Made by a program: the position numbers and the translations under genes. A model generated the notes under the pieces. It was not told the origin of the DNA, made no database searches, and worked only from the letters and a program-made list of their open reading frames with translations. A stretch of DNA of 64,000 bases from Geosiphon pyriformis. Its lineage: Eukaryota > Glomeromycota > Glomeromycetes > Archaeosporales > Geosiphonaceae. Positions 23,097 to 34,190 of this stretch are shown here, piece after piece (within the stretch, counting starts at the first letter, position 1; each line of letters starts with the position of its first letter). The stretch is from positions 299,179-363,178 of the forward strand of contig JAAOMT010000494.1 of assembly GCA_016748015.1 (NCBI GenBank), written 5' to 3'.

Positions 23097-25615
23097 GATT
23101 CTAATTTTTGATTAAATTAATATTAAAACCCAAATACAAACTTTAATAAATAATTTTAAAAAAAAAAGCCAATATTAGAAAATAAATAATTTTAATACCA
23201 TATATGATAGATAATAAGAAATCTATTTTATGATTATCGAGCCTCTAAAATAGAAAGTTTCTTTCAGTTTTTAGCGCCTATATACTGCACCAAGTCTAGT
23301 CACAACAAAATGCTGCGTGCCGCACTGAAATTTGGGCTGCAAGTATTACATAATAAGTAATATTGATCAAAGCCTTAATTCGGTTGTGATGTGATATATT
23401 TTATGCCAAAAAGTTCATCTAAGCTATGCGCGAGAGAAAAATAGATTGACAATAAAGCTTGAGCAACATTTTCGAGTATTTAAAATCTAAATTTAATAAA
23501 TTAGGATTATCTGCAATACAAGCCATTTTTGCAGTAAAGAAATATAAGGTCTCATAAAGGAATTTTAGAATGATATTTTAAATTAAATTATTATATTAAT
23601 AATTTTTAAAAATATAATTCTATTAGTTTATTATTTAAATTAAAATTTTTTAGTAAAATTTTGAATTTTATTTTTTTAAAATTAATATATTATTGAATGC
23701 AACTAGGCTTGGTACACCATATAACAGTATAAATAATCAACAAAAAAAAAATTTATTTGTTCAAAAACTAATAACTATTACCAATAACAATTAAAGATAA
23801 TTTTACTTAAAAGTCAAAAAATATAGAAAAAATTATAAAAAACTTTAGTAATAAGATGATTTTATTTTTGAATATATTTTTACATTCAAATAATAAAGTA
23901 GCTGTTTTTTGTATTTTTGTAAATATAAAAATTAATTTTAAACTTGAATTAAAAAAATTTGTAATAATTAATATTAAATTTAATGCTAATAACAAAAATA
24001 AAATTCTTTTGAACTTTAAGTCAAATTAATTTGCTTTTATAATTATTAAAAAAAATTTATGCTTTAAATATTTATCTAAAAAAAAATTCAATAAAAAAAA
24101 TATAAATAATTAGAAAAATGTTTTTATTAGTAAATAGTTTTTATTTTTTTTAAATTTTAAAAAATTATTAAATTTATATATTAGTTAAAATTTAGTTTGA
24201 AAAAAACCATAATATTAATGGTTTTAATATAAATTTATTCAAATTTTTTATTATTTACTCTAAAACTAAAAATAAATATGTTTAAAAAAACTTAAAATTA
24301 AATGTTTTATTTATTAAAAATAATTTATTTATTATTTAAAAATAATATTAAATAAAGTATTAATTTTAAAAATATTTAAATTTAAATTTTTTAAATTTTT
24401 TAATAAACTGTTTTATAACCAAAATTTCAACTTAATAAGTTTTATAGTCTATTATTAATTATAGAATTTAATTTAAATTTATACTTAAAAATTTATAAAA
24501 AATAGATTGTTTAATTAGAAAAAAATCAAAATTTAATATAAATCTACTTAAAATTCTTTTTAAACAAAGTATTATATTATTTTTTATTATATAATTTAAG
24601 ATTTTTTAAACAAATACAAATTAAAAAATTGACTTTAATATTATTAATTTTTTTAAATAACTAAAAAAAGTATAAGTTATATTTAATTTAAAATACTTAA
24701 TTGTTGTATTGTATTAAATTATATATAAATAATAATAAACTATATGTTTTACTTATTTTTATTACATATAATAATAATAATTTTAAATTAAATTAAGTTT
24801 TTATAAACAAAAAACAAATAATTTTAATAATTATTTAAAAAAGATATTAATAATATTTTTTACATAATTAATATAATTAAAAATTTAATAGTAATTTATA
24901 ACATTATTATCTTGTTATTTTTAGTTAATAATTTTAAATATTAATTTATGATGCTCAGTTTTTTTAATTGATAGTTATAAAAAATTTAACAAGAAAAAAA
25001 AAAGTATTAATTATGATATTTCTTTTATAAGAACATGTATTATTAAAACTTAAAAAAATATGAATTAATTCTGAACTTTTATCAAGTCTAAATTAAAAAA
25101 TATCCTTCCTTGTAATATTATCAGTGACCCCTAATAAAATTAATTTTCTTTTATGAATTAGCTGGAATAATTCAGAGATTTTATGAAGTGATTACCTTTA
25201 GGGATGCTAAATACCCATTAAAATTTAGTCTGCGTCAACTCAGATGGCGTAGTATCGAAAACTTATCAATTTATCTCCCCATAAAATAATTGATATTGAA
25301 ACTTATAACCAATGAAAAATTTCAATCGGAGGCCACTAATAAAGAAACATGAAAATGGCAACGGCTCTACCTCAAAGAACAAAAGAATCAAAGAGAAATA
25401 TCGATCGTTGATTTTATGTTTTATAATCAGAATTTTATGTTTGTCCTAAATAAAAAATACATGTTATAAAAGTTTTCTCACGTATTAGGAAGCCTCTGAA
25501 ATGGGAGGGGATATATTATAGAGATCTGATTTACGGATTAAATGGTATTTTTATCTAGAACTAGTGCTGCTAATTTAATTTAGGGATTAAAGATTTACAA
25601 TTTTGTTGTTTATAT
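22310..25615. other. Intergenic region, partly near-pure A+T
   Basis: 22310-23500 has moderate base composition but no gene I can support. Around 23063-23098 an (AAT)n/(ATT)n arm pair forms a long perfect AT palindrome. 23580-25050 is an A+T desert. 25080-25600 regains G+C and is the 3' flank of the DM9-like gene. Confidence 0.5.
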
Positions 25616-26327
25616 TTATTCGTTGCCTTCAAAGACGAGAACATCATAATCATTTTGACGAAGTTCACTTTGCTTATATCCAAAGGATCCACCGTCCGCC
25701 AAATGCTAAGGTTTGATTTCAAAAACTCAATTAGACAAAGAATGCAAAATTTATCAACTTGCTAAGATAATAATGACATATGGCTGAATTTACCCTGCCA
25801 GCTTTTCCATAAATCCAACCATGACCAGCTGGATGAGGAAATCTAGCGACATACAGTTCTTTACCATCTCTTTCGTAACCAGCCCTGAGGGGAATATTAT
25901 TTTGTGGACGAACTTCACCATGGCTTTTTATGCGTTATTTTAAATTGGAGGAAATTTAAAGATGATAAAAATCATTTCGAGATTGAATTCTCCAATTATA
26001 ACAAACAAAATTGTAATTAAACAATGGGACTTACAATGCCTTCCATTTAAATTGATCCTGAGCTTGAGCTGTAGAAGAAAGACTACCGCCGATATTAGCT
26101 GAAAGAACCTTGTAATGTTTCAAAATGACCTCCTTGCCACCATAACCTATATGTAACCCTTGATTGGTGACATATCCCGGATGCAATCCACCCTCATATT
26201 CACCAACTCCAATATGTTGACCGTCGTAGACGAAAGCGTTGCCACCAGTGTGACCATCACTTTGGTCTTTCCATACAGTTGCCCAGTGATCTTGAGATAC
26301 TGGCGAAGAGAGAGATTGATCTGCCAT
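25616..26327 (-). CDS. DM9-repeat / DUF3421 protein
   Basis: Minus-strand exons 26327-26035, 25923-25794 and 25705-25616 give 170 residues without a signal peptide. Two DM9-type units are visible. The first (about 29-80) has a glycine-rich strand, GGLHPGYV, LHIGYGGKE and HYKVLSANI. The second (about 103-168) has NIPLRAGYERDGKELYVAR, GHGWIYGKAG, GSFGYKQSE and YDVLVFEG. The phrase 'AGYE.DG..LYVAR' and the GYGGKE / YEVL endings are hallmarks of DUF3421/DM9. Members in oysters are mannose-binding lectins and in mosquito a Plasmodium-responsive protein; I do not know a tested role in this fungal lineage. The exon 2 acceptor (CATAAAAAG) is weak but is the only one that keeps frame. A cytosolic sugar- or membrane-binding role is inference. 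Confidence 0.75.
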
Positions 26328-26365
26328 TTTAATTTCAGGTGAGGTCCTGTAGAGAAATCACACGG

Positions 26366-26373
26366 TATATATA
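26366..26373 (-). promoter_or_regulatory. TATA-like box of the DM9-like gene
   Basis: TTTATATATACC on the minus strand, about 40-45 nt before the ATG at 26327. A short leader follows. Confidence 0.4.
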
Positions 26374-26472
26374 AAGATCACCAGTCAAAAAAAGGGCTAG
26401 ACTATCAGATACAAGGCGTTTTTATTTAATCTTCCAGCCCAAAGTTGGTCAAACACACGGACCACATCCAGT

Positions 26473-26550
26473 ATGATGACACCATTTAAGGCCAAAGTTG
26501 CCGGATTATTTGTCTTGGCAATCTCTTTTACAAATTTTATTATAGAATAA
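26473..26550 (+). other. Short ORF resembling a signal peptide
   Basis: 25 codons from ATG: basic start (MMTPFKAK), hydrophobic core (VAGLFVLAISF), then a stop. It is divergent from the DM9-like gene and lies in a locally GC-richer patch. It could be the remnant or first exon of a secreted-protein gene, but no continuing exon was found before the A+T desert starts at about 26620. Confidence 0.25.
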
Positions 26551-28573
26551 TTATTGAAATATGCTGTAAACATTACGCCATTATAGATCTGATCTTTAGA
26601 TAATCAAAAATTAACAACGAAAAAATATCAATAAATTAAAAATAAAATATAATAATAATAAAAGAGTATTCTTGGTCCGGATATATTAAAAATCCACTTT
26701 TTCACAAAGTTAAACAATTTTTTTAACATATTATTAATAAATATTTAAAACAAGTAGATTTTTAAACAATCTCTTTAATCAATAATTTATAAAATATAAT
26801 GTATTATATTCAAGTTTTTACTTTTAGTTGACATATTTAAAAAATTTTAGCAAAAATTTTAAATTACAAAATCAAAAAATACAATTGTTTATAATTATTA
26901 ATTTTATTATTATTGTAAATACAATTAGATTAAAAAATTTAAATTTTAATAATAATAATTTATTTAAATACAATATATATATATTTTTTATAATAAATAT
27001 AGTTTATGTGTTTTTTATATATTATTAATTACTTAAATTAATTAAAATTATATTATATAATAATAATAATAATAATAAATTTTTATTAAAAATTAATAAC
27101 AAATTTGTTTATTAAATATATATTTATATTTTATTATGTTTTTAATAAAATATAATTTATTATTATCTTAAATATACAATAAATAATTATTATATAAAAA
27201 ATATGACTTATAATTTTATAATATATAATCAGTTATTTAAACCAATTAAGACTATATTATATACTTATATTTTTATTGAATATTAAAAGATTTAACAATT
27301 TTAGCAAAATTAAACTAAAATTTAAAACAAAACAATTATAACTTTTATATTCAAAAATTAATAACAAACCAAAAACAAAACCAATTAAGTAAATATTATG
27401 TGTGTTTTTTAATATTAAATAATTAATTTTATTCAAAACCACAAAATACTTATTAATTAAACTTTTTTTTACATATTTTTTTATTATAATTAAACACTAA
27501 ATTTTTAAATAAAACCAAATTAAAAACTTTATATTATTTTTTAAAATCAATTTTTTAACAAAATTTATATATAAAATATTATTTATTTTAATTAATAAAA
27601 AGCATTACAGAATAAAAAAATTAATAACCAAAGTTTTAACATATAATTTCTATATCTTAAAAAACTTATTAATAATAAAATTTCTTTTTAATTATATAAA
27701 AAAGTAATTCAATATTTTTTTCTTTCTGTACTAAATATAAAGTTTAATAATACTTATTATATTATTTCTTTTTTGTTAATTATATTTTGAATTTGTCATA
27801 TTATATTATAATTATATAAATTTAAACAATTTGTAATTTTTTTTATTAAATATATATTTTAAAAATAAACTTTTATTTTTGAAATACAAATAATAAAATT
27901 TAATTATATATTTTAATTTTATTATTTTTATAAGACCAAAAAATTATTATAACTTTTAAAAAATTTATATTTACATTATTTATATATATTTTATATTTTA
28001 TTATAATTTTAATAATACCAGGTAAAAAATTTTTAATTACAAGTTTTTTGTCATAAAACACATTTGGCTTTTGCATTTTCCAATTAAAAAAAATCATTAT
28101 TACCAAGTTTATTAATAATAGCTTTTTAACTAATTTTTTTTAAACTAAAAATTTTTTATATTTTTAGTTAACAATATTATTTCCAAATATTTATAAGTTT
28201 TCTTGGCTTTTTGTTGCTCCAATTTCTTTGCCACTAATTTTTAATTTAATAGCATTAACGGGGTGGCTGGTCACACGCAGACAGCGAATGAGCTGCGCCT
28301 AATATGTAATATTCCTTGTTGCGTGTTCTTAGATCACACTTAGTTAACGCATAAAAAAAAAGTTTCGTGTCCATTCTATAGTTAATCTTACATAAAAGCA
28401 GAATATAAAGAGGCGTGTCACAATATTCTATTTTTAGTGATTATCATTAGACCTGTCTTATTTTATTTACACGTTCCTGAAATTTTTTTTTGAATTTGTT
28501 TCGCTAGTCACCTTTTAGGTAGTCTTTTGGTTTAAACTGCTTTCACTAATAAAATACCTTGCGATTTCTCATC
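26551..28573. other. A+T desert and 5' region of the HEI10-like gene
   Basis: 26620-28170 is almost pure A+T without a supported frame. Base composition changes abruptly at about 28240 (GGGGTGGCTGGTCACACGC), marking the start of the gene-dense block. The promoter and leader of the RING-protein gene should lie in 28240-28573. Confidence 0.5.
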
Positions 28574-30427
28574 ATGGAAGCGGAAATTCGGTGCAACATT
28601 GTTCTATGCCGTAAAGTCCTCAGCTCAGAAGGACGTGCTTGCGTCACAACTTGCTCCCGTAATATACTGTCGCTCTGCACTGATTTCTTTGGCGATCTCT
28701 TGCTAATTCTGGATCTTATTATTTCCTTTGGCTTCCTGTTTTCCAGACATATTTTGTGGTATGCTTCTTTTTATGACTGGATTTGAACTAGACATCATAT
28801 TAACAGTCCAGCATCGATTTTTTCGTGATAGTTGACTGCGCGAATAAAGCCTTCTCTTCAGCCTTGGTATGTCCAGCGTGCGAAACTAGTTTAACAGAAA
28901 AGTATTCATTTGCTTTTTTATATTCTTTGTCAAGCTGATCTTATTCTACGTTGCAAATATATATCTGATTTATTCATGCATTCGTGCGCTCCTATATTTT
29001 AAATAGCGATGATATTGTATTTGCAGACTTGAATCCTAATGAAGATTATAAATCTGTAGGTGATTTCATTCAATTTTTCTCTAATCTATTTCTTTGCGAT
29101 AGGTTTTTATAATTTGTCCAAAAAATCATTTATGACTTGATCATAAGTCCGTTCTTTCAGGCCTTCGCCCCGATATCGTTATGGAAATCTGCACTCGAGC
29201 TCTCTCTTTCTGGACTTATCAAACTACCCAGGAAGCGTGTTTTCAGGAAATTTTATATAAAAATCTAGAGGAAAAGTATACTCAAATCGAGAAAAATTTA
29301 CAAGGAGTGATGAGAGACGCCCAAGCCGAAATCAACAGTGAGTTTTAATTATATATTAAATAAATAAAATTACCAAATACTCAACTTTATATGTAATTCT
29401 CAGCATTGAGTGATAGAGTATCAGGTAAAGATCCTATTGATAATTTAATTCATGTCTTCCACAAAGGTCATCGCCTTAGATATCTTTCTGTTTCTACAAT
29501 AAAGCCTTACAAAAAGATATTGAACTCGAAAAACGAAAAAGTCATGACCTATCGGAACAACTGCAAGAAAAAGGAAGACAGTTTTCAAAGTTACAGGTTG
29601 ATTTTATGAATATCACTCTTGATATGGGTTCCACTTTGCCAACTATTTAGATTATTTCTTAGGTGATGTATGACAAACTCAAACGTCGAACTTTAGTTCC
29701 AGCAATGCAACAGACGATACAGAATGTGGTTAGTTCTGGCGCTGCAAATGGGGCTACCGGAAATAATCTTGGTATCAATTGTAACTTAGGGACAAGGAAG
29801 GTCCCTATTGCTGTGGTAGGGTGATTTTTTGCCAATGAAATAGTTTTATAAATGTTTTCATTTTTCTTGATTTGAAATATTTATTAAAACAGCAAGCCGG
29901 GATAAATCGAAGGCCATTCGCAGAAAATCTTGTTAATCGCCCCAATCATAATTCACAAATCTGGAATACTGGTTGTAAGAACGGTGGCCAAGGTATAATT
30001 CATAATATTATGGTTCTCGTTTGTATTCTAATACTGCTTTAATCAATTTACTGAGGGACCAATTTAAACAGAGAATTTGCAAGACCCGTTTTATGCCCAG
30101 CAACAAAACTGTCCCTCTAGTCTTAACCGAAATCAGTCACAGCATCCCAAAGGTTATTCCTCATACCACGGAATAACATCTAGCGCTAACATGGGCAATG
30201 ATAGCTTTTCTACTAATCTAGCAACTGCTGGCACAAGGCGAGACTCGAATTCATTTCAACAAAAAGGTAGATATTTTGGTCTTATTAAGATTTCTACTGA
30301 AGTAGTTTTTTTAATATTCAGTTTATTTCTAATAACCTTAGCTTCTGTCGGTCAATCTCGAAATCGATTCGCCGTTGGACAAAATACAGCCATGGGGATG
30401 ACACCGAACGGAGGCATGAGAGGATAA
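28574..30427 (+). CDS. HEI10: HEI10/CCNB1IP1-like RING E3 ligase (meiotic crossover factor)
   Basis: Eleven exons: 28574-28658, 28747-28758, 28832-28901, 29007-29059, 29161-29337, 29404-29424, 29505-29596, 29663-29815, 29893-29992, 30072-30266, 30342-30427. The product is 347 residues. The N-terminal C3HC4 RING uses Cys7, Cys12, Cys27, His29, Cys32, Cys35, Cys46 and Cys49, with the TTCSHIFC core typical of CCNB1IP1/HEI10. Next come DLNPNEDYKS and GLRPDIVMEICTRALSFWTY, a diagnostic family block, then a coiled coil (about 90-170, ending LQVMYDKLKRRTL) and a Gln/Asn/Gly-rich disordered tail. Relatives are SUMO/ubiquitin ligases that mark and stabilise meiotic crossovers along the synaptonemal complex. 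A 12-nt exon supplies His29 to Cys32, and exon 6 is only 21 nt. Upstream frames in the same exon were rejected because the ATG at 28574 starts the family-like N-terminus. Confidence 0.85.
28747..28758 (+). other. 12-nt microexon encoding RING zinc ligands
   Basis: ACATATTTTGTG, flanked by CCAG and GTATGC. It carries most of the His29 codon through the first base of codon 33. Skipping it keeps the reading frame (12 nt) but removes two zinc ligands, so it would destroy the RING. Confidence 0.65.
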
Positions 30428-30929
30428 AACCTCTAGTATTTCTTAAATTTTCTGCTCGTTTTTATTTAATGTAATCATATTACTGTTTTGGGGTCGAGTG
30501 TTTGACAACTATAGTAATTTGTAGGAAACTGATTCGCTTAGCGTTTATATAGGTGTTTCATGTGATCGATTAATTGTAATTAAGACTTCATACTCAAATA
30601 AAAGGAAATAGGATGTAAATAAGATACTTGAGCAATTTTGTTCAAGCATCTTTAGAAATTCAACTTGCTTTGAAGTTTGGAGGCCAAGGAGCTATACAAA
30701 TGATTTCCGAGAAATAAAGTATGTTCCTTGTTCTAATCCCTTAGATATTAATAGTCTTTCATTTGGATTTATGAGCCTAATTGGCTCATGAGGCGCGCGA
30801 AATATGAAAAAAAATTAAACATGATCTCGTTTCAACCCACTTAATCCTCAACCTATCCTTGAATGAATGCCTGGTGTAATGGGAGGTTTAGGTGAATTTT
30901 TTATTCCAGTGTTAGGTACGAAAGATTTT
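30428..30929. other. Convergent 3' intergenic region
   Basis: This 0.5-kb space separates the tail-to-tail ends of the HEI10-like and Ska3-like genes. It must hold both terminators: AATAAA occurs at about 30597 and 30712 on the plus strand. No further gene is seen. Confidence 0.5.
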
Positions 30930-32578
30930 CTATAATATACGGTATCTTCTTTGATGCTGATCACTGGATCGTGCCTCTATCCTGTTAAGTTGCATTAAGG
31001 CAAGTAGAACAGCATTAGTGTTGGCCGTAGCACCTAGAATTTAGTAGAAAATTAGTTTTCAATGTGTATTGATGGAGAAAACCCATATCAATACCTACCG
31101 CCAACTTCATGAACTAACTCGTCATAGGTTATTTCATCATAAATTACATCTTTATATTCTGGCAAGTCTTGGTACTCTGTTGGGAGAAATTTTTAAGAAA
31201 AATATTTACTGGAAAACCAATCGAATATGATCGGTACCTCTAATCAACTCGTTGATATCATCTATAACTTGATTGAGGTACTAGATTTACGGACATAATT
31301 TATTAATAAATTCAGTGAAAAGCTCTGAAATAAATCAGTAATGTTTACTCACTTCAACTGGAACTTGAGAACGAAGATATCCCAATGCCTCCATTTCATG
31401 TGGTTCAATAGTAGGTATTTGAACGTATCTTGGTGCGAAAGGGTCTTCAGTTTGAGAAAATAATTTTCGCTTTTGAGAAAGTGAAGAGTTGCGTTTCGGT
31501 GATATCTCATCATTCATAGTCGTCGATGCAACACGTGATGGGGTCGAAAATATTTCTAATTGAACGGAGTGATCAGTTGGAGTTTCGTCGTACCTAATGA
31601 TTGAGAATACAGATATTTGTGAATTAGTATCTTTGATATGAACAGACATGTCAAAAAACAACCAGAGAACCTAATAGCGTTACGATTTTTGTTTGCACGT
31701 GCTGACATTGGAGTACCTTTTTTGAGAAAAAGGACTAAAGATCTTAGCAGTTTTCCAATAATCTCAAGATTTTACTTTTTCATATACGCACCATCCTTTA
31801 GCAATGCAAGAGCACGATTCGAAATACCGAAACTTTCAAGGGTAGGACTGTCTTGTTCTTCCATAATAAATTTCCTGGTAAATACTTTATTTACAGGAGG
31901 CGTAAGCAGTTCGAACTTTTGCGGGCGAATTTCCGGTGACACTGGAGGATCAATGCTAAGACTATCAATGGGAGCGTTAGAATAGGATATTATTTCTTTC
32001 ATAGAATTTTCAGCATTTTTGTCTATGCGATTAGGAGATACTGGGATAAAAAATTTACAAAAATGATTACAGCATTCATGATATTGTTATATGAAAAGTA
32101 TCATGCCAAGAAAATTTTTACCTTCATATCCAAAGCTCCTTAATCGATTTTCTAATAATCCAATGTCATTTTGAATCTTTTTTAGCGGCAAAATCATAAA
32201 TTATGATCTTTAAATTGGGTACTTTCGGAGTGTATGTATTTGTCCAAGTAACAAACCCTTAGATAAACGGCGTCAACCGCCAAAACCATACTATTCATAG
32301 AATGTTTCATATTGGGAGTTCGCTCCAAAGCCAACGCGTCTTTCATCATCACTTTTGTTTCGGTCAAAATTTCTTTTAGGGAGTTCTCCTGATGTCCAGA
32401 GTACACAGATAGTGCGGGATTCTCAATAGTAGCTCTTAACAAAATCGTGAATTTTAAGAATGCAAGTGTTTTTTTTGGTAATGACGCGTCCAGAATTAAT
32501 GGCTCTTTACCTCAGATCATAATAATCTTGTTCAAGCTTTCTGCTAAATTGACCGAGCTCTTCAAAGAATTGTTCCAT
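30930..32578 (-). CDS. Ska3-like kinetochore protein
   Basis: Minus-strand exons: 32578-32511, 32434-32257, 32176-32122, 32040-31792, 31734-31671, 31593-31353, 31280-31238, 31176-31099, 31033-30930. The product is 359 residues (human SKA3 is ~410). The N-terminal helices (MEQFFEELGQFSRKL; SLKEILTETKVMMKDA; IQNDIGLLENRLRSFGYE) fit the Ska3 coiled-coil that joins the Ska complex. The middle carries Ser/Thr-Pro motifs and SPTLESFGISNRALALL, like the 'P.L.DFGLS' repeats. The end (QVIDDINELI .. NAVLLALMQLNRIEAR .. RYRIL) matches the family's C-terminal block closely. The Ska complex couples kinetochores to microtubule ends in mitosis. The exon 2/3 junction (donor GTTTGT) is the least certain: it was chosen because reading on meets a stop and a frame change. 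A 5' leader exon is likely (acceptor near 32606). Confidence 0.68.
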
Positions 32579-34190
32579 TTCGCGTGTTGTGTTTGTCCGG
32601 AATGCACCTGATATAAAGACATACATAATTAGAGTCGCGAATATGTGATATGATAAAAAGTCGGTCACATGAGGCGATCGACAGTATCAATTTCTTTTAG
32701 CTTAAATAGAGGTTTGATTTGTTGTTCTTTTTCTCTAAAGTTGTTATACTATACTTGCTCTTTCGAAGTATTTTTGTTGAGTACAGATGAAATCCTCCTC
32801 TATGGAATCAAAGCCCGGCCTATTCACCTTATTACTTTACCTTAAACATTTCATTACGTCTTTTCAAACTACAACATATAAACCTATACAAACGGAAATA
32901 TTCAAAAAACCTCATATGACCATCACAAAAAAATTTGAATCTTAATTTCTAATATCTTAATGATCCACCGAAGATAATGTAGATCACCGTATGTGAGAAA
33001 ACTAATAAGTGTAAACTTATGAAGGAAAATTATGAATCCTTGGCAAGTTCCCTCAAGTAATTATCTTAGCAATGTAATAAGGCCTCAAACAGAGCCCGGT
33101 CTACAACAGAACATATGAGCATAAAAGAGTAATTTAAGGCCGCTTAAAACTTACTGAAAGTACAGGAATGATTTATATTAAATTCAGTATGTGGCTTCTT
33201 TATTTGGATAACCATTGCCATCACTGACATGATTGAAGATATCTTACAAAAGCCATAATCAAATGTCAACTTTTAATATGGTCCATATCTTAGGAATCTT
33301 TGACACATCGTTTACTGATAAGCTGAACTACACTGTAGATTAATCTCATTAAAATTTAGCTGCCATAAACCCAATAAATTTTGCATACAAATCTCTACGT
33401 GGTACCTTTTTTGTAGAGCTTTCATCGTATATACTTTCCTTAATTCTTTTCTGAACTACATCCCAGTCTCCTTCATCTAATATAGAGGGTTTTTAATGAT
33501 CCTTGATTAAAGATTCTTCGTTTAGTATTTGTGTAACTGTTAGTGCTTTTTTCACCACAAAAAACTTTCAATATAACGAGGCGTAATGGGATTGAGGTGG
33601 AAATTTGGATAGGCTCAGGATCAGAGAAAGAATAGGGTAGCGAGTGAATAACTAGATTCAGAGATTTATTATTAATGAATAAGGTTAAATTTGATTCAAT
33701 TTCCTAAAAGAATTTACCCTGCCCATTATATCGTTTCAACACATTTTTCTCTAATGAGCGGGACGCAGGCGCCTATCATTGTTGCGGAAGTATGTTCCCC
33801 TTTCTCAGGAGTCAACAGGGCTCTCCAGAGCTTGCCATGCTGCCTGCCAGTGGTGATTTAAAGGAAAATAAAAAGATGCTCGCCTCAAAAACATTAAGGA
33901 AATGTTGAACCGTTTGTTACTCTTGTTTCGATCCTGTTCTATCAAGTATTTCAAGCACTTTTAGAGTCTTTGTGCCTCCAGGCAAAAATTATTTTAAAAT
34001 CATATTGGGCTTTAAAAAAGGATACATCTAAATTTATACGTTGTAAATGGTTAAAAACTATTAATTGCGAAAGTACAATCTATGTCAGTTGCATGATACA
34101 CGTGACTTATTAGCTAATTTAAACTACACTTTTTTTTAACGCATATCTTTGTTTACAAACCTATTCCCATTCAGAAGTTTTTCTTATAAT
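32579..34190. other. Region with gene fragments, no complete gene
   Basis: Just upstream of the Ska3-like start, minus-strand pieces at about 32825-32740 (FDSIEEDFICTQQKYFERA) and 32735-32675 (KEQQIKPLFKLKEIDTVDRL) look protein-coding. They lie in different frames with stops between them and no usable intron, so they may be a decayed gene or unmodelled exons. 32880-33700 shows nothing. A G+C-rich patch at 33750-33870 holds the short ORF listed separately. Confidence 0.35.
33754..33861 (+). other. Short ORF in a GC-rich island (35 codons)
   Basis: Begins MSGTQAPIIVAEVCSPFSG, ends CCLPVVI, then TAA. Local G+C is near 50%, far above its surroundings. I do not recognise it, and it may be an exon or a relic. 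Confidence 0.2.

Noticed and set aside
26828-27028. ORFs inside the A+T desert (also at 27257 and 27900)
   Set aside because: Almost entirely Asn/Ile/Lys/Phe/Tyr/Leu codons, as expected from sequence that is nearly all A and T.
32194-32260. Reading on from exon 2 of the Ska3-like gene to its stop
   Set aside because: It ends in a stop and a frame change just before a conserved-looking helix; a GTTTGT..AAAAAAG intron restores the frame, so I modelled that instead, with caution.
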